Below, in pieces: positions 43,818 through 53,672 of a stretch of DNA of 53,690 nt (positions are counted from its first letter, which is position 1; every line of letters starts with the position of its first letter). Position numbers and translations under genes: made by a program. Location of the stretch: assembly GCA_019120575.1 (NCBI GenBank), contig DWUU01000021.1, forward strand, positions 1 through 53,690, given 5' to 3'. The notes below the pieces were generated by a model, which worked only from the letters and a program-made list of their open reading frames with translations, searched no databases and had not been told where the DNA came from. Source of the stretch: Candidatus Mediterraneibacter quadrami. GTDB lineage: Bacteria; Bacillota; Clostridia; Lachnospirales; Lachnospiraceae.

Positions 43818-46800
43818 ATGAATCCGAAAGAATTACATACTTTAGGAATCGACATCGGTTCCACAACCGTTAAGATTGCGATTCTGGACGAAGAAAACGA
43901 GGTGCTCTTCTCCGACTACGAACGGCATTACGCCAATATCCAGGAGACCCTGTCAGACCTTCTCGGACGCGCCCTCTACAAACTGGGCCCGATCCACGTC
44001 TCCCCGGTCATCACGGGAAGCGGCGGCCTCACCCTGGCAAAGAACCTTGACGTGCCTTTCGTCCAGGAGGTGATCGCCGTGTCCACGGCGCTGCAGGACT
44101 ACGCGCCGCAGACGGACGTGGCCATCGAGCTGGGCGGCGAGGACGCCAAGATCATCTATTTCGAAGGCGGCAACGTGGAGCAGCGTATGAACGGCGTCTG
44201 CGCCGGAGGAACCGGCTCCTTCATCGACCAGATGGCGTCCCTTCTGCAGACGGACGCGTCCGGTCTGAACGAATATGCGAAAAATTATAACGCGCTCTAC
44301 TCCATCGCGGCGCGCTGCGGTGTATTTGCCAAGTCCGACATCCAGCCGCTGATCAACGACGGCGCGGCCAAAGAAGACCTGGCGGCGTCCATCTTCCAGG
44401 CGGTGGTCAACCAGACCATCAGCGGTCTTGCCTGCGGCAAGCCGATCCGCGGACACGTGGCGTTCCTGGGCGGACCGCTCCATTTCCTCTCGGAACTGCG
44501 GGCGGCCTTCATCCGCACCCTGAAGCTGGACGACGAGCACATCATCGCGCCGAACCACTCCCATCTGTTCGCAGCCATCGGTTCCGCGCTGAACTCGAAA
44601 AAAGACACGGTTGTGGCCCTTCGCGAGCTGCAGAACCGTCTGGAAAAGAAAGTGAAAATGGAGATCGAGGTGGAACGTCTCGATCCGCTCTTCGCGACCA
44701 ATGCGGAATACGAGGAATTCATCGCCCGCCACGCGAAACACCAGGTGCCGGTGAAGGATCTGGCCAGCTACCGGGGAAAAGCCTTCCTCGGCATCGACGC
44801 CGGTTCCACAACTACCAAGGCGGCCCTGGTCGGCGAGGACGGAACTCTTCTCTATTCCTTCTACCATAATAACGACGGCGACCCGCTGGGCACGACAATC
44901 AGCGCCATCAAAGAGATCTACGAACAGCTCCCGGAGGACGTGGAGATCGTACACTCCTGCTCCACCGGCTACGGCGAGGCGCTCATCAAGGCCGCGCTCA
45001 TGCTGGACGAAGGCGAGGTGGAGACCATCGCCCACTACTATGCGGCCGCATTTTTCGAGCCGGATGTGGACTGCATCCTGGACATCGGCGGCCAGGATAT
45101 GAAATGCATCAAGATTAAGAACCAGACCGTGGACAGCGTACAGCTCAACGAGGCCTGCTCCTCGGGATGCGGTTCTTTCATCGAGACATTTGCAAAATCC
45201 CTGAACTACAGCGTGGAAGACTTCGCCCACGAGGCGCTCTACGCCCAGAACCCCATCGATCTGGGAACCCGCTGTACCGTGTTCATGAATTCAAAAGTAA
45301 AACAGGCGCAGAAGGAAGGCGCATCCGTTGCGGACATTTCCGCCGGGCTGGCCTACTCCGTCATCAAAAACGCGCTCTTTAAGGTTATAAAGGTGTCAAG
45401 CGCTTCCGAACTCGGAAACCACATTGTCGTACAGGGCGGTACCTTCTACAATAACGCAGTCCTCCGGAGTTTCGAGAAGATCGCGGACTGCGAAGCCATC
45501 CGTCCGGACATCGCCGGCATCATGGGCGCCTTCGGCGCGGCCCTCATCGCCCGCGAGCGGTACACGGAATGTGAAGGCACAACCATGCTCTCCATCGACG
45601 AGATCAGAGACATGGAGTACTCCACGACCATGACCAAATGCCGCGGATGTACGAACACCTGCCGTCTGACCATCAACCATTTCAGCGGCGGCCGCAAGTT
45701 CATCACCGGAAACCGCTGCGAACGGGGGCTGGGCAAAGAGAAGGCAAAGAACACCATGCCGAACCTCTTCGACTATAAGCTGCACCGCTACTTTGATTAC
45801 GAACCGCTCTCCGAAGAGGCGGCATCACGCGGCGAGATCGGAATCCCCCGCGTGCTGAACATGTACGAAAACTACCCGTTCTGGTTTACATTTTTCACAA
45901 AACTCGGCTTCCGGGTGGTGCTCTCCCCGGCTTCCACAAGGAAGATCTACGAGCTGGGCATCGAGTCCATCCCAAGCGAATCCGAGTGTTATCCGGCGAA
46001 GCTGGCCCACGGTCATGTGCAGTGGCTGATCAACAAGGGTATGAAACACATCTTCTACCCGTCCGTTCCCTACGAGCGGAATGAGTTTGAGGAGGCCAAC
46101 AACCACTACAACTGCCCGATCGTCACCTCCTACCCGGAGAACATCAAGAACAACATGGACGCCATCGTAAACGGCGAGGTGGACTTCATCCACCCTTTCC
46201 TCAGCCTGCAGAGCGAGGAGACCATCTCCTACCGCCTGATCGACGAGCTGAGCAAAAAGTTCAGCCTCTCCGACAGTGAGATTCGCTCCGCCGTCCACGC
46301 CGCATGGAACGAGCTGGCAGCCTGCCGCGAAGACATGCGTAAAAAGGGCGAGGAGACGATCCGGTTCCTGAATGAGACCGGCAACCGGGGCATCGTCCTG
46401 GCCGGACGTCCGTATCATATCGACCCGGAAGTCAACCACGGCCTGCCGGAAATGATCACATCCTACAATATCGCCGTGCTGACCGAGGATTCCGTTTCCC
46501 ACCTGCACCAGGTGGAGCGCCCGCTCAACGTCATGGACCAGTGGATGTACCACTCCAGACTGTACGCGGCGGCAAACTATGTCAAGACAACCGAGAACCT
46601 GGATCTCATCCAGCTCAACTCCTTCGGCTGCGGCCTGGACGCCGTGACCACGGACGAGGTGGCGGATATCCTGACCGGTTCCGATAAGATCTACACCACG
46701 CTGAAGATCGACGAAGTCAACAACCTGGGTGCCGCCCGCATCCGCGTGCGCTCCCTGCTGGCCGCGATCCGCGTGCGCGAGCAGAAGAAAGAGGCCCGCA

Positions 46801-48059
46801 CCATCCGTCCGGCATCCATCGAGAAAGTGCCGTTCACAAAAGAGATGCGAAAGACCCACACCATCCTCTGCCCGCAGATGTCGCCCATCCATTTCGAACT
46901 GCTGGAGCCCGCTTTCAAGGCTGCCGGCTACAAGATCGAAGTGCTGCCAAACGACAACCGTCAGGCTGTGGACATGGGCCTCAAATACGTAAACAACGAC
47001 GCCTGCTATCCGTCCCTCATCGTCGTCGGACAGATCATGGACGCCATCCTTTCCGGACAGTACGACACCGACCACCTGGCCGTGATCATCAGCCAGACCG
47101 GCGGCGGCTGCCGTGCGTCCAACTACATTGGCTTCATCCGCCGCGCACTGAAGAAGGCCGGATACGAACATATCCCGGTCATCTCCATCAACTTAAGCGG
47201 CCTGGAGGCCAACCCGGGATTCAAGATCACTCTCCCGCTGGCGGTGCGCATCGCATACGCCGCGGTATTCGGCGACATCTTCATGAAATGCGTGTACCGG
47301 ATGCGCCCCTACGAGGCGGTTCCCGGCACGACCAACGCCGTACACCGCAAATGGGTCAGCGTCGTTCAGAAGTTCGTATCCGAGGGCTATCCGTCCCGCC
47401 GGAAATTCAGACAGCTCTGCCGCGACATCATCTCGGATTTCGACAACATCGAGATCCTGGATATCAAAAAACCGCGCGTGGGTGTGGTCGGCGAGATCCT
47501 GGTCAAATTCCTGCCGGCTGCCAACAACCACCTGGTAGACCTGCTGGAGGCGGAGGGAGCCGAAGCGGTCGTTCCAGACCTCATCGACTTCATGCAGTAC
47601 TGCTTCTACAACCAGAACTTCAAAGTATCCCACCTGGGATTCAGGAAGTCCAAGGCGCTGCTCGGCAACCTGGGCATCAAAGCCGTAGAATGGCTGCGCG
47701 GACCGGCAAGCAGAGCATTTGCCGAAAGTAAACACTTCACCCCGCCTACACATATCGAAGACCTGGCAAAGATGGCGTCCGAGATCGTATCCATCGGAAA
47801 CCAGACAGGCGAAGGATGGTTCCTGACCGGCGAAATGCTGGAGCTCATCCACAGCGGCGCAGGCAACATCGTGTGTACACAGCCGTTCGCCTGCCTGCCG
47901 AACCATGTGGTAGGAAAGGGAGTTATCAAAGAACTTCGAAGAAGACATCCCGAGTCCAACATCGTCGCCATCGACTTCGACCCGGGCGCAAGCGAAGTAA
48001 ACCAGCTGAACAGGATCAAACTGATGCTGTCGACGGCCTTTAAGAATTTGGAGAAATAA
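43818..48059 (+). CDS. Giant 2-hydroxyacyl-CoA dehydratase-type protein: two activator ATPase domains fused to a dehydratase-like (double-cubane type) module
   Basis: 1413 residues from the ATG at 43818 (GGAG nine bases upstream). Domain order: ASKHA activator ATPase 1 (residues about 9-260; [30 protein letters not shown]); ATPase 2 (about 322-590; [32 protein letters not shown]). Each has the two Cys positions that in HgdC hold a shared [4Fe-4S] cluster. A Cys cluster follows near 606 (CRGCTNTCR), then DUF2229/HgdB-like sequence to the end ([32 protein letters not shown]). Related to the E. coli YjiL/YjiM and double-cubane cluster protein families, where ATP hydrolysis drives low-potential electron transfer. 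Substrate unknown. Confidence 0.9.
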   Translation: MNPKELHTLGIDIGSTTVKIAILDEENEVLFSDYERHYANIQETLSDLLGRALYKLGPIHVSPVITGSGGLTLAKNLDVPFVQEVIAVSTALQDYAPQTDVAIELGGEDAKIIYFEGGNVEQRMNGVCAGGTGSFIDQMASLLQTDASGLNEYAKNYNALYSIAARCGVFAKSDIQPLINDGAAKEDLAASIFQAVVNQTISGLACGKPIRGHVAFLGGPLHFLSELRAAFIRTLKLDDEHIIAPNHSHLFAAIGSALNSKKDTVVALRELQNRLEKKVKMEIEVERLDPLFATNAEYEEFIARHAKHQVPVKDLASYRGKAFLGIDAGSTTTKAALVGEDGTLLYSFYHNNDGDPLGTTISAIKEIYEQLPEDVEIVHSCSTGYGEALIKAALMLDEGEVETIAHYYAAAFFEPDVDCILDIGGQDMKCIKIKNQTVDSVQLNEACSSGCGSFIETFAKSLNYSVEDFAHEALYAQNPIDLGTRCTVFMNSKVKQAQKEGASVADISAGLAYSVIKNALFKVIKVSSASELGNHIVVQGGTFYNNAVLRSFEKIADCEAIRPDIAGIMGAFGAALIARERYTECEGTTMLSIDEIRDMEYSTTMTKCRGCTNTCRLTINHFSGGRKFITGNRCERGLGKEKAKNTMPNLFDYKLHRYFDYEPLSEEAASRGEIGIPRVLNMYENYPFWFTFFTKLGFRVVLSPASTRKIYELGIESIPSESECYPAKLAHGHVQWLINKGMKHIFYPSVPYERNEFEEANNHYNCPIVTSYPENIKNNMDAIVNGEVDFIHPFLSLQSEETISYRLIDELSKKFSLSDSEIRSAVHAAWNELAACREDMRKKGEETIRFLNETGNRGIVLAGRPYHIDPEVNHGLPEMITSYNIAVLTEDSVSHLHQVERPLNVMDQWMYHSRLYAAANYVKTTENLDLIQLNSFGCGLDAVTTDEVADILTGSDKIYTTLKIDEVNNLGAARIRVRSLLAAIRVREQKKEARTIRPASIEKVPFTKEMRKTHTILCPQMSPIHFELLEPAFKAAGYKIEVLPNDNRQAVDMGLKYVNNDACYPSLIVVGQIMDAILSGQYDTDHLAVIISQTGGGCRASNYIGFIRRALKKAGYEHIPVISINLSGLEANPGFKITLPLAVRIAYAAVFGDIFMKCVYRMRPYEAVPGTTNAVHRKWVSVVQKFVSEGYPSRRKFRQLCRDIISDFDNIEILDIKKPRVGVVGEILVKFLPAANNHLVDLLEAEGAEAVVPDLIDFMQYCFYNQNFKVSHLGFRKSKALLGNLGIKAVEWLRGPASRAFAESKHFTPPTHIEDLAKMASEIVSIGNQTGEGWFLTGEMLELIHSGAGNIVCTQPFACLPNHVVGKGVIKELRRRHPESNIVAIDFDPGASEVNQLNRIKLMLSTAFKNLEK

Positions 48060-48074
48060 TAGTCCATCATAGAG

Positions 48075-48107
48075 AATCCTCTGCCGGAATACTGGCAGGG
48101 GATTTTT
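48075..48107 (+). terminator. Terminator of the giant dehydratase-like gene
   Basis: AATCCTCTGCC (48076-48086) pairs with GGCAGGGGATT (one GU), followed by TTTTATAT. It lies about 15 bases past the stop. Confidence 0.9.
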
Positions 48108-48124
48108 ATATCAGATAATCATAC

Positions 48125-48307
48125 GAAAACCGGGGAGGGCTGCATCGCATCGCCCGCTCCACTCTACCTCATCCCCTGGAATCCCTGTAACGCAAAATAA
48201 AATGCCTGTCCATTGGAACAGACATTTTATTTTACTAACAGGGAGAACCAGGTGTATTCGGAACGTTCCGCTTGCATGCACTGCTCACGCAGCCCTCCCC
48301 GGTTTTC
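48125..48307. repeat. Palindromic element A (183 bp, nested inverted repeats)
   Basis: Ends in a perfect 19-bp inverted repeat: GAAAACCGGGGAGGGCTGC (48125-48143) and its complement (48289-48307). Inside are CCTGG...CCAGG, TCCCTGT...ACAGGGA and, at the centre, AAAATAAAATG...CATTTTATTTT around CTGTCCATTGGAACAG. The whole would fold as one long branched hairpin on either strand. No coding frame. It shares its length and centre with element B, so it is probably a small mobile repeat or a structured RNA. Confidence 0.7.
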
Positions 48308-48416
48308 TTATATCTTCCCAATTTAAACATTCTCTCTGCCCGCATTTCCGGAAGATCACTCTGTTTTAGAGATAGTGTACCGATGTGGTACTTTACCGCA
48401 ATGAGGGATAAACGCA

Positions 48417-48600
48417 GTTCCGGCGCAGCGTACCATATTACAAAACTTCAAGTGGGAGCGTTCCGAAAAGCATTTGTTCTGGATGTTAGCTGTCAGCAAA
48501 TGGAGTCCCATTGGACGAACATTTGGTGTCAGCGTTACATCCATTCAAATCTTTGAGGTAAAGCGGAACGGTTTTGTAATAAGGTATGCTGCGCCGGAAC
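48417..48600. repeat. Palindromic element B (184 bp, nested inverted repeats)
   Basis: 30-base terminal arms at 48417-48446 and 48571-48600 match at 28 of 30 positions (begins GTTCCGGCGCAGC). Nested inside are CGTTCCG/CGGAACG, GGATGT/ACATCC and a central CAAATG...CATTTG around GTCCCATTGGAC. The centre resembles that of element A. 109 bp with no visible gene separates the two. Confidence 0.7.
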
Positions 48601-48625
48601 GGCCCTTTATCTCTCTGACAAATCT

Positions 48626-48871
48626 TTATTCTTCAATCCGGTACAGGAACAGGCACCCGCCGAACAGCCCCAGGATCAGCCCGGCATATCCGCCCGCGCA
48701 GATCAGGTCTGCAAGGGCTGAGACAAGGCTGGTTCCCGTGATGGTGCACACGAGCATTCCCGCAAGGACGCCTGCAACGGTCCATCCGACGATCATGATC
48801 GGAAGGAACAGCGCCACCGCATGGCTTCCGTCTGTATATTTTCTGATGAAATTCCATAATCCTCTGTACAT
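48626..48871 (-). CDS. Small two-helix membrane protein
   Basis: 81 residues from the ATG at 48871, with GGGGG upstream. After a short basic start (YRGLWNFIRKYTDG) come two hydrophobic helices, about residues 18-45 (ALFLPIMIVGWTVAGVLAGML) and 53-76 (GGYAGLILGLFGGCLFLY), ending RIEE. No known family recognised. A longer in-frame version to 48946 lacks a ribosome site. Confidence 0.65.
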   Translation of the reverse strand: MYRGLWNFIRKYTDGSHAVALFLPIMIVGWTVAGVLAGMLVCTITGTSLVSALADLICAGGYAGLILGLFGGCLFLYRIEE

Positions 48872-48997
48872 TTTACATGCCCCCGTCTGTTGTAAATCTT
48901 CACTTACTACAGGTTTATTGTATACAGAGGATGTAAAAAATATCACAGGATATATGTAAAATCTAAGTAAAATCGAGAGTTAAAGACATGCTATCCC

Positions 48998-49663
48998 TTA
49001 CACGGACCCCAGGATCATATCCGCTGCCGCACCCGGTGTATCCGCAATTCTTTCCGCCCCGGACGCTTCCAGTTCTTCCCGGCTCCCGTATCCGTAGAGC
49101 ACGCCGATGCTGTGAAGTCCGCACTTTTTCGCGCCGGTGATATCGTGGCTGCGGTCGCCGACCATGACCGTATATTTCCGCTCTTCCTTCGGGATCCCGC
49201 ATGTTTCAAGCACATATTCGATGACTTCTTCTTTGACCGTGCGTGTACCGTCCATGCAGGCGCCGCCGATCAAATCGAAATATTTTGCAAAATCAAAATG
49301 ATCCGCTATAAGCTTTGCATACTGCTCCGGCTTGGACGTGGCCATCAGGATCCGGATACCGGCTTTTTGCAACGTATCGAGCATCTCCGGCACACCGTCA
49401 TAGACCCGGTTTTCAAAAATCCCTTTTTCGCCGTAATACTCCCGGTACAGCGACACCATCCGGCGCCCCTCCTCTTCGGAGAGGCTGAAGACTTTCCGGA
49501 ACTGCTCTTTCAGCGGCGGTCCGATAAAAGAGCGCAGCACCGCCTCTTCCGGTTCGGCAAGACCGTATTTTTTCACCGCGTAGCGGATCGCATTCATGAT
49601 ACCTGCGCCGGAATCTGTGATCGTTCCGTCCAGGTCAAAGAGAACTGTCTTATATCTGATCAT
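48998..49663 (-). CDS. HAD hydrolase, phosphoglycolate phosphatase-like
   Basis: 221 residues. Motif I TVLFDLDGTITDSGAGI, motif II ILMATSKPEQYAKLI, Lys in VKEEVIEYVLE and motif III YTVMVGDRSHDITGAKKCG. The helical cap and FIGPPLKEQFRK segment match the Gph/PgmB-like group. Probably a sugar- or nucleotide-phosphate phosphatase. It starts 9 bases after greA, so the two are cotranscribed. Confidence 0.92.
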   Translation of the reverse strand: MIRYKTVLFDLDGTITDSGAGIMNAIRYAVKKYGLAEPEEAVLRSFIGPPLKEQFRKVFSLSEEEGRRMVSLYREYYGEKGIFENRVYDGVPEMLDTLQKAGIRILMATSKPEQYAKLIADHFDFAKYFDLIGGACMDGTRTVKEEVIEYVLETCGIPKEERKYTVMVGDRSHDITGAKKCGLHSIGVLYGYGSREELEASGAERIADTPGAAADMILGSV

Positions 49664-49672
49664 CCTGCCACC

Positions 49673-50176
49673 TCAGAAACTCCGGATATGGTCTTCCGCT
49701 TCGCTCTCGGTCTTGATCACTTTGCGGATCACCAGATAGTATCCATAGTCGTCGTTTACCTTCACATACACCCGGTCGCCCTCTCTGTGCCCGAGAAGCG
49801 CCTTGCCGACGGGTGATTCGATGCTGATCAGGCCCTTCAGGGAATTGCCGCGCACGGAAGTGACAATGCGGTACGTCTCCACTTCATCGTCATCTTCAAC
49901 ATAAACCTCTACGGTATTATTCAGCCCCACCTCATCCGCCTTCGAATGATCCTCCACAATCACCGCCGTCTTGAGCATCCGCTCCAGATACCGGATCCGG
50001 CTCTCATTCCGGTTCTTTTCTTTCTTGGCCGCGTGGTATTCAAAATTTTCGCTCAGATCGCCATGGGAGCGCGCTTCCTTTACCGCTTCAATCAGCTCCT
50101 TCCGCTCCACCAGCTTCCGGTGCTCGATCTCCGCCCGGATCTTCTCCACATCGCCCTTTGTCAGTTTTTCACGCAT
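49673..50176 (-). CDS. greA: Transcription elongation factor GreA/GreB family
   Basis: Rescues backtracked RNA polymerase by stimulating transcript cleavage. 167 residues: N-terminal coiled coil (about 1-80) with the acidic tip EARSHGDLSENFEYHAAK, and a C-terminal FKBP-like domain (VGKALLGHREGDRVYV, SPVGKALLG). GreA rather than GreB assignment is by overall resemblance. AAGGAG lies 11 bases before the ATG. Confidence 0.92.
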   Translation of the reverse strand: MREKLTKGDVEKIRAEIEHRKLVERKELIEAVKEARSHGDLSENFEYHAAKKEKNRNESRIRYLERMLKTAVIVEDHSKADEVGLNNTVEVYVEDDDEVETYRIVTSVRGNSLKGLISIESPVGKALLGHREGDRVYVKVNDDYGYYLVIRKVIKTESEAEDHIRSF

Positions 50177-50212
50177 GATAAATAAAACTCCTTTTTCCGC
50201 TGACAGAGAAAG

Positions 50213-50248
50213 ACAGAGGCGCGGTCAGATGTCATTCCGTGCCTCTGT
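50213..50248 (-). terminator. Stem-loop after gpmI
   Basis: ACAGAGGC (50213-50220) and GCCTCTGT (50241-50248) form an 8-bp stem between gpmI and greA. On the minus strand it is followed by CTTTCTC, a weak T tract, so termination may be partial. Confidence 0.45.
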
Positions 50249-50282
50249 ACTGTCCTGTAGCCTTTATAATCAGACGTTTCGA

Positions 50283-51821
50283 TTATTTCTCAATCAGTGA
50301 CTTTCCGCTCATCTCTTTCGGCTGCTCCATGCCCATCATCTCGATCAGGGTCGGCGCAATGTCCGCCAGACAGCCGCCCTCTCTCAGTCTGTAGGACGGA
50401 TCTGCATTTACAAGGATGAACGGCACCTGATTGGTCGTGTGGGCCGTGAACGGCTCGCCGGTCTCCTCGTCGATGAGCTGCTCTGCATTTCCGTGGTCCG
50501 CGCAGATGAACATCTGGCCGTCCACTTCTTTGATCGCGTCAACCGCTCTGCCGACACACTCGTCAACCGCCTCGATGGCCTTGACCGCTGCAGCCTCGAC
50601 ACCGGTATGTCCGACCATATCCGGGTTGGCGAAGTTGATGATGATCACATCGTACTTGCCGGACTTGATAGTCTCGACCAGCTTGTCGCATACTTCATAA
50701 GCGCTCATCTCCGGTTTCAGGTCATATGTGGCAACCTTCGGTGATTTCACAAGGATACGGTCCTCACCCGGGTTCGGCTCCTCAACGCCGCCGTTGAAGA
50801 AGAACGTTACATGCGCGTACTTCTCGGTCTCGGCGATGCGGGCCTGCTTCAGGCCGTTTGCCGCAAGGAACTCGCCGAATGTATTGGTGATCTCTTCTTT
50901 TACAAATGCGACCTGCTTGTTCGGGATCGTCACGTCGTACTCTGTGAAGCATACATAAGTCGTCTTCACGCGCTCGCCCCGGTCGAATCCTGTGAAATCG
51001 TCGTCACAGAATGTTCTCGTAATCTCTCTTGCGCGGTCCGGGCGGAAGTTAAAGAAGATAATGGAATCTCCGCTCTTAACGGTTGCCGTCGGAGCGCCGT
51101 CCTTCATAACGACCGTCGGTACAACGAACTCATCGGTCACTTCTTTATCATAGGAAGCCTGGATCCCTTCTGTCGCGGAAGCCGCCTCGTCGCCCTCGCC
51201 GAAAACGAGCGCCCGGTAAGCCTTCTCCACACGGTCCCAGCGGTTGTCACGGTCCATCGCATAGTAGCGGCCCGCTACGCTTGCGACTTCGCCGACGCCG
51301 ATCTCTTTCATCTTCGCTTCCAGCTCTTCCACATATTCTTTTCCGGATGCCGGCGGTGTGTCACGGCCGTCCAGGAAGCAGTGAACGTATACTTTCTCGA
51401 TGCCCTGTCTCTTCGCCAGCTCGAGCAGTCCGTAAATATGCGTATTGTGGCTGTGAACGCCGCCGTCGGAAACAAGTCCCATCAGGTGCAGCGCGGAATC
51501 ATTTTTCTTCACATTCTCACATGCCGCCACAAGCGCTTTATTTTCAAAGAAATCCCCGTCCTGGATGGATTTCGTGATCTTCGTCAGATCCTGGTACACG
51601 ATGCGGCCTGCGCCCATGTTCAGATGTCCCACCTCAGAATTTCCCATCTGTCCGTCCGGAAGCCCTACCGCCATGCCGCTGGCATTTCCTCTCACGAACG
51701 GGCACTCAGCCATCAGCTTATCCATGACCGGCGTCGCCGCCTCAGCGACTGCATTGCCGTGCGCGTCGTCTCTTAAGCCGTAGCCGTCTAATATCATCAA
51801 TACGGTTGGTTTCTTGCTCAT
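50283..51821 (-). CDS. gpmI: Phosphoglycerate mutase, cofactor-independent (2,3-bisphosphoglycerate-independent)
   Basis: Interconverts 3- and 2-phosphoglycerate in glycolysis using two Mn2+ ions. From the ATG at 51821 (GGAG eight bases upstream) it has 512 residues, the family length. [13 protein letters not shown] holds a metal Asp; [21 protein letters not shown] contains the catalytic Ser; [12 protein letters not shown] and [13 protein letters not shown] plus [11 protein letters not shown] supply further metal ligands. Longer in-frame starts lie in the upstream promoter region. Confidence 0.97.
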   Translation of the reverse strand: MSKKPTVLMILDGYGLRDDAHGNAVAEAATPVMDKLMAECPFVRGNASGMAVGLPDGQMGNSEVGHLNMGAGRIVYQDLTKITKSIQDGDFFENKALVAACENVKKNDSALHLMGLVSDGGVHSHNTHIYGLLELAKRQGIEKVYVHCFLDGRDTPPASGKEYVEELEAKMKEIGVGEVASVAGRYYAMDRDNRWDRVEKAYRALVFGEGDEAASATEGIQASYDKEVTDEFVVPTVVMKDGAPTATVKSGDSIIFFNFRPDRAREITRTFCDDDFTGFDRGERVKTTYVCFTEYDVTIPNKQVAFVKEEITNTFGEFLAANGLKQARIAETEKYAHVTFFFNGGVEEPNPGEDRILVKSPKVATYDLKPEMSAYEVCDKLVETIKSGKYDVIIINFANPDMVGHTGVEAAAVKAIEAVDECVGRAVDAIKEVDGQMFICADHGNAEQLIDEETGEPFTAHTTNQVPFILVNADPSYRLREGGCLADIAPTLIEMMGMEQPKEMSGKSLIEK

Positions 51822-51870
51822 ATCCATATCTCCTTTATACTGTACATTTGGACACCTTGTCCCGTTACCT

Positions 51871-51899
51871 ATTGTAACCGTTTTGCACAGAATTTTCAA
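51871..51899 (-). promoter_or_regulatory. Promoter of gpmI
   Basis: Minus-strand TTGAAA (51894-51899), 17-base spacer, TACAAT (51871-51876). Confidence 0.75.
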
Positions 51900-51915
51900 T
51901 ATGTTCGTGTTCTTC

Positions 51916-52755
51916 TTATTCCTTCTGCTCTCCCGCCACATCCGCGGCAATCTCCCGGATCCGCTCTTCCGTCTCTTCCAGAGCCTCCGCGATATCGGCA
52001 ATATTCATTCCTTTAGCCAGTTTCTTCTGCACCTGCTTATGCAGCAACTGTTCTTCGCCGAATTTTCTGCCGCGTTCCATAATTCTATCCGATACTTCAC
52101 ACATGATATCCATGCCTCCTTCTTCTTTCTTCAGATAACGCACCCGTTTTGATAATTCGCCTTCGCTGTCATCGTCCGGATCCGCTGTCTTGAAGTAATT
52201 CATCAGCTTCGCGATCCGCGATCCGTCGTCTACCGCCGCATTTACGAAAAAGATATATTCTCCGTCATCGTACGTAATCCCGGTGTCACCCAGCGTCTTG
52301 CCCACCGGGTAGATAGCTTTCCCGCAATGCCAGATGTCATTCTCGCTGATATAAAAGTGGATTCTGTCCGGCAGGTCCTTATAGTCCATCCCCTTTGCCA
52401 GGAACTCCGCATCCATCAGTGAGCCGTTGTACCGGATCCTTTTCGGCGGATCGATTTCGTCTTTTCGCTGGATCTCGATATGATACAGCTTTCCGTTTCC
52501 TGTCTCCGCCAGCACGTCAAGCCGCACCGAGTGGGTCTTGATCTGAGAAATCGCATACTGCGTCCGCACATCCTTCACCTTCAGATCATTGAATCCGGTC
52601 AGGATCCGAAGAATATGCTGACACGCCGGAACATCCCGCAGCGCCACGGACATGAATACATCACTCAGGAGATTGAATGACTGGATCTCCCGGATCCTCT
52701 CCTCTCTGGAAAGTATATAATCACTTCCCGGTTTTGTTTTGTCTGCATTTACCAT
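51916..52755 (-). CDS. Rpn family recombination-promoting nuclease (PD-(D/E)XK transposase-like)
   Basis: 279 residues from the ATG at 52755, with GGAGG eight bases upstream. [23 protein letters not shown] near residue 78 has the D...ExQ/K pattern of PD-(D/E)XK nucleases. [26 protein letters not shown] is typical of Rpn/PDDEXK_2 family proteins. The C-terminus ([24 protein letters not shown]) looks like an HTH-like tail and is shared with the two short genes at 53046 and 53361. Such proteins are linked to horizontally mobile DNA. Confidence 0.88.
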   Translation of the reverse strand: MVNADKTKPGSDYILSREERIREIQSFNLLSDVFMSVALRDVPACQHILRILTGFNDLKVKDVRTQYAISQIKTHSVRLDVLAETGNGKLYHIEIQRKDEIDPPKRIRYNGSLMDAEFLAKGMDYKDLPDRIHFYISENDIWHCGKAIYPVGKTLGDTGITYDDGEYIFFVNAAVDDGSRIAKLMNYFKTADPDDDSEGELSKRVRYLKKEEGGMDIMCEVSDRIMERGRKFGEEQLLHKQVQKKLAKGMNIADIAEALEETEERIREIAADVAGEQKE

Positions 52756-52991
52756 AAGCACAGCCTCCTTTTGAAAATGTGATGCAAAGAGACTGCTCTG
52801 GCCGCTTTCTTAATAAAACCGCATCCGCTAATCTCTCTGCCGTTAATAGGGAATTAAAAGCATTGAGATTTTCCTGAATGTAACAGAATAATGGATGCGG
52901 CTGACGCCGCCTTAGAATCAGACATGCCGGAAATATAATGCTTTTACATATGATAGCACATGCGTGAAGAAAAAGCCAGATAAAAAAGAAA

Positions 52992-53027
52992 AGGCCACTG
53001 TATTCCGATTAAGAAATACAATGACCT
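52992..53027 (-). terminator. Terminator downstream of the Rpn-tail genes
   Basis: AGGCCACTGTATT (52992-53004) and AATACAATGACCT (53015-53027) pair with one or two wobbles; the minus strand then reads TTTTCTTTTTT. Confidence 0.8.
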
Positions 53028-53045
53028 GTGATTAATAGTACTTTC

Positions 53046-53345
53046 TTATTCTTTCTGTTCTCCAGCCACTTCCGCAGCGATCTCCCGGATCCGCTCTTCC
53101 GTCTCATCCAGAACTTCCGCAATCTCGGCAAAACTCATTCCTCTGGACAGATTCTTCTGCACCAGTCTGCGTAGAAGCTGCCGTTCGCCCTTCTCGATCC
53201 CGGCTTCGCGCTCCTGCTGCATATGCCGCTCCTGATCATATTCAAATATACTCATCGCTCTCGCCTCCGCTTTATGCTCCATCAGGAAGTCCCTCAATAC
53301 ATCTTCCTCTATACACTCATTGATCGCGCGGTCCACTGTCGCCAT
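53046..53345 (-). CDS. Rpn-family C-terminal remnant protein, tandem copy 1
   Basis: 99 residues. No nuclease core: it starts with VDRAINECIEEDVLRDFLMEHKAEA and ends with [20 protein letters not shown], which matches the last part of Rpn-type proteins, including the one at 51916-52755. It has its own ribosome site (AGGAAAA before ATG). Its neighbour at 53361 is a close duplicate. Possibly a standalone partner or an alternative tail of the nuclease. Confidence 0.75.
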   Translation of the reverse strand: MATVDRAINECIEEDVLRDFLMEHKAEARAMSIFEYDQERHMQQEREAGIEKGERQLLRRLVQKNLSRGMSFAEIAEVLDETEERIREIAAEVAGEQKE

Positions 53346-53360
53346 TTTTCCTGGTTGTTC

Positions 53361-53672
53361 CTATTCCTTCTGTTCTCCAGCTACTTCCGCAGCAATCTCC
53401 CGGATCCGCTCTTCCGCCTCATCCAGGACTTCCGCAATCTCGGCAAAACTCATCCCTCTGGACAGATTCTTCTGCACCTGTCTGCGCAGCAGCTGCTCTT
53501 CGCCCTGGTGCCTTCCCTTCTCGATCCCGGCTTCGCGCTCCTGCTGCATATGCCTCTCCTGATCATATTCAAATATACTCATCGCTCTCGCCTCCGCTTT
53601 GTACTCCATCAGGAAGTTCCTCAATATGTCTTCCTCTATACAATCATTGATCGCGCGGTCCGCTGTCTCCAT
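53361..53672 (-). CDS. Rpn-family C-terminal remnant protein, tandem copy 2
   Basis: 103 residues, about 90 percent identical to the copy at 53046-53345, with four extra residues near the middle (GRHQGEEQ). Start context and the 15-base spacer to the next copy are also conserved. A TAG at 53688-53690, with the same 15-base spacing upstream, suggests that another copy ends just beyond the window edge (inference). Confidence 0.75.
   Translation of the reverse strand: METADRAINDCIEEDILRNFLMEYKAEARAMSIFEYDQERHMQQEREAGIEKGRHQGEEQLLRRQVQKNLSRGMSFAEIAEVLDEAEERIREIAAEVAGEQKE

Noticed and set aside
45825-47171. Minus-strand frame of about 450 codons inside the giant dehydratase gene
   Set aside because: It is explained by strong C-ending codon bias of the sense gene; its sequence is Val/His-rich with no motif.
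48272-48959. Short plus-strand frames over the palindromic elements and the small membrane gene
   Set aside because: They cross inverted repeats and a better-supported minus-strand gene; no ribosome site.
52762-53045. CCGCATCC/GGATGCGG repeat around 52819-52900 as a mobile-element end
   Set aside because: Arms are only 8 bp with a loop of about 66 bases and no target duplication; apart from the terminator nothing else supports a feature.
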